DNA from: CAZBLK01 sp964492715 | GTDB taxonomy: Bacteria > Bacillota > Clostridia > Lachnospirales > WRBF01 | Direction: 5' to 3' | Length of the DNA stretch: 35,575 bases | Assembly: GCA_964492715.1 (NCBI GenBank) | Contig: CAZBLK010000026.1 | Location: 1-35,575 of the forward strand | Shown: piece by piece, positions 1-5,956 of the stretch | Numbering within the stretch: the stretch's first letter is position 1 | Layout: every line of letters begins with the position of its first letter | Position numbers and translations under genes: made by a program | Notes under the pieces: generated by a model | Database searches by the model: none | What the model was told of the DNA's origin: nothing | What the model saw: the letters and a program-made list of their open reading frames with translations, nothing else

Positions 1-88
1 GCTTTGTTTTTGGAAATATAGCATTTATGGCATCTCCCAACCCTTTTAAATTGTCATGGCAGGCGATAAAAATGTCCAAAACTCCACG
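1..88 (-). pseudogene. IS256-family transposase fragment (continues out of window)
   Basis: Read on the minus strand, about 29 codons from position 88 to 1 encode RGVLDIFIACHDNLKG followed by AINAIFPKTK. This matches the IS256/mutator-type transposase stretch that normally reads DILIACVDGLKGFPEAI..FPKT, which carries the second catalytic Asp (here the D in ACHDNLKG). The frame is closed by stop codons immediately upstream (TAA CCT TAA before CGT at 88), so the N-terminal part, including the first catalytic Asp, is missing. The fragment runs off the left edge, so its 3' extent is unknown. It abuts the ISAs1-type remnant directly, which implies recombination or insertion followed by deletion. 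Confidence 0.75.
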
Positions 89-479
89 TTAAGGTTATTC
101 CTAGCTCTGCCAAATGACCGCTTACGATATAAAGCGGTCTTGCGTAGTTTTTCATTTTCCCAGTTGAGCGAACGTTTTTCCCATCAAAAGATATTGTGCT
201 ACTTTTTGTTTGACCCCCAACCAAGTTTAATGACCATTTTATAAAACAATCGTTAAATGAGTGAGGACTAATTATACCAAGAATTTGAGTAAACCATGAA
301 TAACACGGTATTTCTTTTATTCCGACATATTCTTTTAAAAACTCTCTTATTCTCTCATCAGCAGCCCATTTTTGTATTTGCTTTATGCTTTTCAGCCCAC
401 AGAATGTCTCCAGGGTGGTTATTATAATTTTTTCTGTCAAACTGTAAAAGTATCCATAATAGTCTTTTACTGTTTCCAC
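89..479 (-). pseudogene. ISAs1-family transposase N-terminal remnant
   Basis: The open frame encodes the N-terminal part of an ISAs1/H-repeat transposase. It has the helical DDE_Tnp_1-associated region (KSIKQIQKWA, REFLKEY) and then the first catalytic-core strand TISFDGKNVRSTG with PLYIVSGHLAELGIT, which corresponds to the family's 'AIDGKTLRGS ... HLVSA' segment with the first Asp. Homology stops at about position 90, where the frame runs into unrelated IS256-type sequence. The remaining two thirds of the usual roughly 350-380 aa protein are absent. The only usable start in frame is GTG at 479, and the frame stays open upstream to a TAA with recognisable family-like residues (DIRNNRG), so the true start may also be lost. 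It is not expected to be active. Confidence 0.75.
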
Positions 480-555
480 TTCGTCAAAATTACCTCTATT
501 GTTCCTAATATCTTCTTCATCTTATTATTATACCATATTTTTCTTTATGAAGCTA

Positions 556-720
556 AGAACCTGTGTTCAATACGAAGTCGTCGTATTGGCGAGGATTGGC
601 GTCGCTGTACGATGAAGCGTGGTAAGTGCGTACTCGAAGCATGTACGTGCTTACCACGTTGAAGAAGTACAGCGGCTTCAAGACCGCCAAGATGCGGCTA
701 GAGTATTGAACACAGGTTCT
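556..720. mobile_element. MITE-like fold-back element A (18-bp perfect terminal inverted repeats)
   Basis: The ends AGAACCTGTGTTCAATAC (556-573) and its exact reverse complement (703-720) bound a 165-bp element. The interior is also palindromic: CGCTGTAC pairs with GTACAGCG, and CGTGGTAAG..GCGTAC pairs with GTACG.GCTTACCACG. The two halves therefore align nearly end to end and the element could fold into one long hairpin. It has no coding capacity. The structure fits a miniature inverted-repeat transposable element, but no second copy is in the window to prove mobility and I could not identify a parent IS. Confidence 0.7.
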
Positions 721-784
721 AAATTTCCGTGCAAGCAAGTTGACATAAATTTGTATATAAAGTAAAATTGTTGATAAAGAGTAT

Positions 785-948
785 TAGGGCGTGTTCCCAC
801 TACCGTTCAACGCCCATCTTTTGGCTGATTTTCCGCCATGCTTCGTTAAATTTTCTTGTAATACTTCTGTATTACTTCGAAAATTTGCCTCGCTTGCCGA
901 GAAATCAGCTCAAAATCTGGGCATTTCAGATTGTGGCAACACGCCCTA
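785..948. mobile_element. MITE-like fold-back element B with GTAT flanking duplication
   Basis: Terminal repeats TAGGGCGTGTT (785-795) and AACACGCCCTA (938-948) enclose a second near-complete palindrome. Inner arms include GCCCATCTTTTGGCTGATTT against AAATCAGCTCAAAATCTGGGC, and AATTTTCTTGTAATAC against GTATTACTTCGAAAATT. The tetranucleotide GTAT lies directly outside both ends (781-784 and 949-952), which is what a 4-bp target-site duplication would look like. The element is about 164 bp and non-coding. Its ends are unrelated to those of element A, so it is a separate family. Confidence 0.7.
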
Positions 949-977
949 GTATTTTAAATACATTAAAGACACAAAAT

Positions 978-1080
978 ATAGCAATTCCACTTTTTAACGA
1001 TATTGACAAAGGGAAACCAAACACCTAGCCGTTTGTTGTTTTAACCGATAGACAATGTAGATGAAAAATGGAATTGATAT
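978..1080 (-). repeat. AGCAATTCC palindromic repeat, copy C1
   Basis: The terminal motifs ATAGCAATTCC (978-988) and GGAATTGATAT (1070-1080) flank a core with CCAAACACCTAGCCGTTTG. The reverse complement of this copy aligns almost base for base with the copy at 5842-5943, at roughly 85% identity by eye. It therefore belongs to a dispersed family and is inserted here in the opposite orientation. It is non-coding and ends 68 bp before the phosphodiesterase start. Confidence 0.75.
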
Positions 1081-1148
1081 TGTAATTACAATAAGTAGTT
1101 TTAAACTGTGACGCACTACAAATTAAGATTAAGGTTTTAGGTGGGTAT

Positions 1149-3716
1149 ATGAAACAAACAAAATTTTTAACTTCATATATAATTGTGTTTATAATTGTTC
1201 TTGGTGCAATTTTTGCAGGATTGTCACTTTACAAGATGTCGCTTAACGCACAACTGGAACAATCGACTCGTTCAACACTTTCAGAAATTGCCGAGCAACA
1301 GGCATTTAGTTTTTCTTCAAAAATTATTGGTGAAGCCGATTCGATTAAAACTATGGCTGTTGTTTTTTCAAAACTCGAACGCAATGAAGAAAGCTTTATT
1401 GTAAAAACATTAAAAGAAGCAACTGTAACCACACAGTTTGAAATGATTACTCTTGTAAATGCAAAAGGTGAGGGCATTACAAGTGAAGGTGTTAAAGTAA
1501 ACCTTGTACAGTTTGACTTTTTCCAAAGTGCACTTGCAGGAAAGACAGTTTTTTCAAAGCCTTTTAAGTCGAATGTTCGTGACGCAACTGTTGTTGCCCT
1601 TGCTACCCCAATATATGAAGACGACAAAATTACAGGAGTTCTTGTTGGTTCATACATTGCATCGTATCTTGACACATTGTTTAAAACATTTTATGGCGGA
1701 AGCGGGTACGCCTACGTTATTGACCAAAGCGGCTACATTATCAGCCGCCAAACAACAAGGTACAATTTGACAGGCTCGGACAACTATTTTGACACATTAG
1801 CAAATGCAAACATTTATAAGTATGACGACATGCAGGCGATTGCGTCAAATATGAAGCAAGGGCTTTCGGGTTACACAATGTATGAATATAAAGGCCAAAA
1901 GCGGTTGGCTTATTATTCACCGCTTAATGTAAACGACTGGTATTTGGTTTCAATTGTTAGCTCCGACGCTGTAGCTTCACAAGCAAACAAAATAACTTCA
2001 TATACAAACGTGCTAATTGCTGTTTTGGCAGTTATTTTTGTCGCATTTATAATTTATATTATAGTTACACAAGGAATTGCTTCAAAAAAAATTGTTGAAA
2101 CAATGAAAAGGTATGACATTGTTACAGAGCAGTCAAGCGGTGTTGTTTTTGAATATGACTTTTCAAAAAACTCGGTTTCATTTTCAAGCGGAAGTGAAAA
2201 GCTTTTTGGGCAATCTGTTGAGAGCAATATTTTTCTTGACAAAGACGCACGGTTTGTACACCCAGATGACATGCATGTTTACAACAGGCTTGTTGAAGAT
2301 ATTAAAAGTGGAGTTGCAAGCACTAAAGCAGAAATTAGGTTTAAATATGTCTCCGAAGATTATGTTTGGTGCCTGGTTACTTTTACTATGGTTTTTGACT
2401 CTAGTGGCCATGCCGTAAAAGGCATTGGGCAAATTGCCGACATGTCATACACCGACAAAGTAACAGGTGCGATAAACAGAACTAAGTTTGACATTGATGC
2501 AACAAAGCTTCTTGTAAACAGTGACAAAAAGTTTGCATTTGTTTTGTTTGATGTTGAAAAATTTAAGGCGTTTAATGAGTATTATGGGCATGATGAGGGC
2601 GACAAGCTTTTAAGGCATATAGCAAAGGTTCTTTCTGAAAAGCTTGACAAAGATGAACCTTTTACTCGTTGTTTTTCTGACCAATTTTTTGCATTGCTTG
2701 AATTTAAGTCTTATGAAGAAATTAAGGAACGGCTAGAGAAAATTTTTGAAGAAATATCAAGTTATTGCGACAATGGCAAATGTTATAATATAGCAATGAG
2801 CGCAGGGGTGTTTGTACTTGAAGAAGGTGTATCTTCAATAAACGCAATTAGCGACAGAGCAAGGCTTGCACAAACTCCAGTTAAAGGCTGTAAAACATCG
2901 AGCATTTCGTTTTATAATGACAACATTAGAAGCAAAATGCTTAAAGAGCAAGAAATTGAAAGCAAAATGGAAAATGCCATTGAAAACGAACAATATTTAC
3001 TTTATCTTCAGCCGAAGTATAGCCTTGAAGATGAAAAAATTGTAGGGGCAGAAGCTTTAGTAAGATGGCAGCTTTCTGATGGAAAATTTATTTATCCAAA
3101 CGAGTTTATTCCACTTTTTGAAAAAAACGGCTTTATTACGCAGCTTGACATGTACATGTTTAAAAAGGCGTGTAGCACATTAAAGGAATGGCAGCATAAA
3201 GGCTTTAAGCTTATGCCAATTTCTATAAACTTTTCACGCAATCATCTTTCTAATGAAAACTTTACAAAGGAACTTAAAAACATTGCAGAAGAATACGGCG
3301 TTCCCACAAAATACCTTGAAATTGAAATTACTGAAACAACTATGCTTGACAATGAGCTCAGGCTTATAGAAGTGTTGAGCGAGCTGCACAGCTTTGGATT
3401 TACTCTTTCTATGGACGACTTTGGAACAGGGTATTCTTCATTGGGGCTTTTGAAAAACATTCCTGTGGACGTTTTAAAGCTTGACAGAACATTTTTTACA
3501 GAGTATACAGACTTGGTTCGTGCTAGGGCTGTTATATCAAGTGTAATAAACATGGCGAAAACTTTATCAATTGATACAGTTGCAGAGGGCGTTGAAACTA
3601 AAGAGCATATAGACTTTTTGAAAGAGCTTAACTGTGACATTGTGCAGGGCTATTACTATGCAAAGCCTATGGACGTTAAAGCTTTTAACGAGCTGTATGA
3701 AAAGGATTCACAATAA
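1149..3716 (+). CDS. Membrane dCache-PAS-GGDEF(degenerate)-EAL c-di-GMP phosphodiesterase
   Basis: This 855-aa protein should hydrolyse cyclic di-GMP to pGpG in response to an extracellular ligand. Order of parts: TM helix at residues ~8-28, an extracellular dCache-type sensor (~35-280), a second TM (~285-307), a PAS fold (~320-430), a GGDEF fold (~435-575) and an EAL domain (~590-845). The GGDEF signature is replaced by SDQF (residues 510-513), so it should not make c-di-GMP and may only bind GTP or serve structurally. The EAL domain keeps its landmarks: EAL at 635-637, SINFSRNHL, EIEITET, DDFGTGYSS, VLKLD, VAEGVET and QGYYYAKP. The ATG is preceded by AGGTGGG. The gene stands alone between repeats and a terminator. 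Substrate turnover is inferred from intact motifs; the ligand is unknown. Confidence 0.93.
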   Translation: MKQTKFLTSYIIVFIIVLGAIFAGLSLYKMSLNAQLEQSTRSTLSEIAEQQAFSFSSKIIGEADSIKTMAVVFSKLERNEESFIVKTLKEATVTTQFEMITLVNAKGEGITSEGVKVNLVQFDFFQSALAGKTVFSKPFKSNVRDATVVALATPIYEDDKITGVLVGSYIASYLDTLFKTFYGGSGYAYVIDQSGYIISRQTTRYNLTGSDNYFDTLANANIYKYDDMQAIASNMKQGLSGYTMYEYKGQKRLAYYSPLNVNDWYLVSIVSSDAVASQANKITSYTNVLIAVLAVIFVAFIIYIIVTQGIASKKIVETMKRYDIVTEQSSGVVFEYDFSKNSVSFSSGSEKLFGQSVESNIFLDKDARFVHPDDMHVYNRLVEDIKSGVASTKAEIRFKYVSEDYVWCLVTFTMVFDSSGHAVKGIGQIADMSYTDKVTGAINRTKFDIDATKLLVNSDKKFAFVLFDVEKFKAFNEYYGHDEGDKLLRHIAKVLSEKLDKDEPFTRCFSDQFFALLEFKSYEEIKERLEKIFEEISSYCDNGKCYNIAMSAGVFVLEEGVSSINAISDRARLAQTPVKGCKTSSISFYNDNIRSKMLKEQEIESKMENAIENEQYLLYLQPKYSLEDEKIVGAEALVRWQLSDGKFIYPNEFIPLFEKNGFITQLDMYMFKKACSTLKEWQHKGFKLMPISINFSRNHLSNENFTKELKNIAEEYGVPTKYLEIEITETTMLDNELRLIEVLSELHSFGFTLSMDDFGTGYSSLGLLKNIPVDVLKLDRTFFTEYTDLVRARAVISSVINMAKTLSIDTVAEGVETKEHIDFLKELNCDIVQGYYYAKPMDVKAFNELYEKDSQ

Positions 3717-3744
3717 AAAAGGGCGTAAGCCCTTTTTTATTGTG
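3709..3744. terminator. Bidirectional intrinsic terminator (16-bp perfect stem)
   Basis: The arm CACAATAAAAAAGGGC (3709-3724), the loop GTAA and an exact reverse-complement arm (3729-3744) form a hairpin. It has a GGGC/GCCC core and an A-run on one side and a T-run on the other, so it can end transcription from both directions. It overlaps the stop codon of the phosphodiesterase gene and lies 3 bp beyond the stop codon of ung, separating the two convergent genes. Confidence 0.9.
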
Positions 3745-3747
3745 AAA

Positions 3748-4422
3748 CTAATCTTCAATTTGCCAATCAATGGGAGATACACCTAAACCCTTTAAAATTT
3801 CATTAGCCCGAGAAAAATGTTTGCAACCGAAAAAACCACGGCTTGCAGAAAGTGGGCTAGGGTGAACAGTTTCAAGAACAAAATGGTTTGGGTTTGTAAT
3901 TAGCTCTTTTTTAGAACGAGCGTTGTTTCCCCATAGCAAAAAAATGATTGGTTCTTCACGATTGTTAAGAAGTGAAATTATGCTGTCCGTAAACTGTGAC
4001 CAGCCAATGTTTTGGTGCGAGTTTGCTTGCCCCTCCAAAACAGTAAGCGCAGCATTAAGAAGAAGAACCCCTTGCTTTGCCCATTTTACAAGGTTTCCGC
4101 TTTTTGGTATATAACAGCCCAAATCGGATTTTAATTCCTTATACATATTTAAAAGAGAGGGTGGGGGAGCAACGCCAGGCTTGACAGAAAATGCCAAGCC
4201 GTGCGCTTGCCCAATACCGTGGTAAGGGTCTTGACCTAAAATTACAACTTTTGCGTCCTCATATGAAGTAAGCTTCAAGGCGGTAAAAATGTCGTGCATG
4301 TCGGGGAAAACCCTTTTTGCCATATATTCATTTTTAAGAAAAGCCCTAAGGTTTAAGTAATAGGGCTTTTGAAATTCTTCTGCTAGGAGCGTGTCCCAGC
4401 TGTTTCCAATTTTAGCTGCCAT
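3748..4422 (-). CDS. ung: Uracil-DNA glycosylase (family 1)
   Basis: This 224-aa enzyme removes uracil from DNA as the first step of base-excision repair. The water-activating motif GQDPYHG, the uracil-recognition stretch LLLNAALTV and the DNA-binding loop HPSPLSASRGFFG (normally HPSPLSA..GF.G) are all present, and length matches the family. The ATG lies 4 bp after the asnS stop codon with no ribosome binding site of its own, so it is probably translated by coupling to asnS. It is the last gene of the minus-strand run and ends at the shared terminator. Confidence 0.97.
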   Translation of the reverse strand: MAAKIGNSWDTLLAEEFQKPYYLNLRAFLKNEYMAKRVFPDMHDIFTALKLTSYEDAKVVILGQDPYHGIGQAHGLAFSVKPGVAPPPSLLNMYKELKSDLGCYIPKSGNLVKWAKQGVLLLNAALTVLEGQANSHQNIGWSQFTDSIISLLNNREEPIIFLLWGNNARSKKELITNPNHFVLETVHPSPLSASRGFFGCKHFSRANEILKGLGVSPIDWQIED

Positions 4423-4426
4423 AAAA

Positions 4427-5815
4427 TTAAAATTCAGCGTTGTTTACAGTTCTTGGGAAAGGAATTACGTCACGAATGTTGCTCATGCCTGTAACGTACA
4501 TAACAAGTCGTTCAAACCCAAGCCCAAAGCCAGCGTGTTTTGCAGTTCCGTATTGGCGCAGCTCCAAGTACCACCAGTAGTCTTCTTTATTAAGACCAAG
4601 TTCTTCAATGCGCTTTACTAAAACATCATAGCGTTCTTCTCTTTGGCTTCCTCCAATAAGTTCGCCCACGCCTGGTACAAGAAGGTCGGTAGCTGCAACA
4701 GTTTTGTTGTCTTCGTTCATACGCATGTAAAAAGCTTTAATATCTTTTGGATAATCAGTTACAAACACAGGTCTTTTGAAAACGTTTTCAGAAAGATAGC
4801 GTTCATGCTCGGTTTGAATGTCACTGCCCCATTCAACAGGGTATTCAAACTTAACGTCAGCCTTTTTAAGAACTTCAATAGCATCTGTGTATGATATTCT
4901 TCCAAAGTCAGAATTTACAACGTTTTCAAGACGTTCAATTAACCCTTTGTCAACAAAGTCGTTAAAAAACCGCATTTCTTCTTTTGCATTTTCCATAACA
5001 TATGTTATTACAAATTTAAGCATGTCTTCTGCAAGGCGCATGTCGTCTTCCAAGTCGGCAAAAGCAATTTCCGGCTCAACCATCCAAAACTCGGCGGCAT
5101 GGCGTGGCGTGTTTGAATTTTCTGCCCTAAACGTAGGGCCAAAAGTATAAACGTCCCTCATAGCCATTGCATAGTTTTCAGCAGAAAGCTGACCACTCAC
5201 TGTTAAGTAAGCCGCTTTTCCAAAGAAGTCTTCTTTGTAGTCAACGCAACCTTCTTGTGTATGCTTTGGCTTTTCAATGTCAAGTGTTGTAACTTGAAAC
5301 ATTTCGCCGCCGCCCTCACAGTCGCTTGCTGTAATAAGTGGGGTGTGAACGTGCACAAAACCTCTTTGGTTAAAAAACTGGTGTATTGCAAAGCTCAAAA
5401 GCGAGCGCACACGGAAAACCGCCATAAAAGTGTTTGTGCGTGGGCGAAGGTGTGCAATTGTGCGAAGGTATTCAAGTGTATGACGCTTTTTTTGCAAAGG
5501 GTACGTTTGAGGTGAAGTACCTTCTACTACAATGTTTTCAGCTTTAAGCTCGAAAGCCTGCTTTTCCCCAGGGCTTTTTACAAGCTTTCCTGTTACAGAA
5601 AGGCTTGAACCTACGCCAAGCTTTATAACTTCAGCAAAGTTTGCAAGCTCTGCATCAATAACAACTTGTATGCCTTTAAAAAAGCTACCGTCATTAAGCT
5701 CTATAAACCCAAAGTTTTTGTTGTCACGAAGGGTTCTAACCCAACCGCCAACGGTTACACTTTTTTCTAAATAATCTTCAGTACATTCGTAAATTGTTTT
5801 AATTTTTGTGTACAT
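4427..5815 (-). CDS. asnS: Asparagine--tRNA ligase
   Basis: This 462-aa class II aminoacyl-tRNA synthetase attaches asparagine to tRNA-Asn. The N-terminal OB-fold anticodon-binding domain (VTVGGWVRTLRDNKNFGFI) is followed by the class II core. Motif 2 is FRAENSNTPRHAAEFWMVE, and motif 3 is GFGLGFERLVMYVTG followed by NIRDVIPFPR. The AsnRS-type FRAENSNT..HAAEF wording separates it from AspRS. AAGGAG lies 8 bp before the ATG. The 141-bp gap to ftsK contains repeat copy C2, and no T-box leader is visible. The following ung gene starts 4 bp after its stop. Confidence 0.97.
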   Translation of the reverse strand: MYTKIKTIYECTEDYLEKSVTVGGWVRTLRDNKNFGFIELNDGSFFKGIQVVIDAELANFAEVIKLGVGSSLSVTGKLVKSPGEKQAFELKAENIVVEGTSPQTYPLQKKRHTLEYLRTIAHLRPRTNTFMAVFRVRSLLSFAIHQFFNQRGFVHVHTPLITASDCEGGGEMFQVTTLDIEKPKHTQEGCVDYKEDFFGKAAYLTVSGQLSAENYAMAMRDVYTFGPTFRAENSNTPRHAAEFWMVEPEIAFADLEDDMRLAEDMLKFVITYVMENAKEEMRFFNDFVDKGLIERLENVVNSDFGRISYTDAIEVLKKADVKFEYPVEWGSDIQTEHERYLSENVFKRPVFVTDYPKDIKAFYMRMNEDNKTVAATDLLVPGVGELIGGSQREERYDVLVKRIEELGLNKEDYWWYLELRQYGTAKHAGFGLGFERLVMYVTGMSNIRDVIPFPRTVNNAEF

Positions 5816-5841
5816 AACAATTCTCCTTTGTTTTTATAGAT

Positions 5842-5943
5842 ATAGCAATTCCTTTTTTAATCGACATTGTCTATCGGTCAAAACGCCAAACGGCTAGGCG
5901 TTTGGCTTCCCTCCGCCAATTCGTTAAAAACTGGAATTGCTAT
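5842..5943 (+). repeat. AGCAATTCC palindromic repeat, copy C2
   Basis: This 102-bp copy runs from ATAGCAATTCC to GGAATTGCTAT with perfect 11-bp terminal inverted repeats. The centre is a GCCAAAC-ggctaggc-GTTTGGC hairpin. It fills most of the asnS-ftsK gap, 26 bp upstream of asnS. It is the best preserved member of the family and matches C1 in reverse orientation. Confidence 0.8.
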
Positions 5944-5956
5944 AAGTGAATGACTT

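Larger units (their letters stand above)
480..1148. other. Gene-free stretch packed with fold-back repeats
   Basis: No convincing gene lies here. The space between the transposase remnant and the phosphodiesterase gene holds three palindromic elements (556-720, 785-948, 978-1080) separated by short AT-rich spacers. The small open frames across it follow the palindrome arms and have no ribosome binding site or recognisable protein. The last 68 bases lead into the next gene, with a Shine-Dalgarno-like AGGTGGG just before the ATG at 1149. I see no clear promoter. Confidence 0.6.

Noticed and set aside
372..1028. Small ORFs on both strands in the repeat region
   Set aside because: They run through the arms of palindromic elements A-C or antisense to the transposase remnant, with no ribosome binding site and no recognisable protein.
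1081..1148. c-di-GMP riboswitch before the phosphodiesterase gene
   Set aside because: Only 68 bp separate the gene from repeat C1, and none of the conserved GEMM sequence is present.
5816..5956. T-box riboswitch before asnS
   Set aside because: The palindrome here is a copy of a dispersed repeat with matching copies elsewhere, and the T-box sequence and specifier stem are absent.
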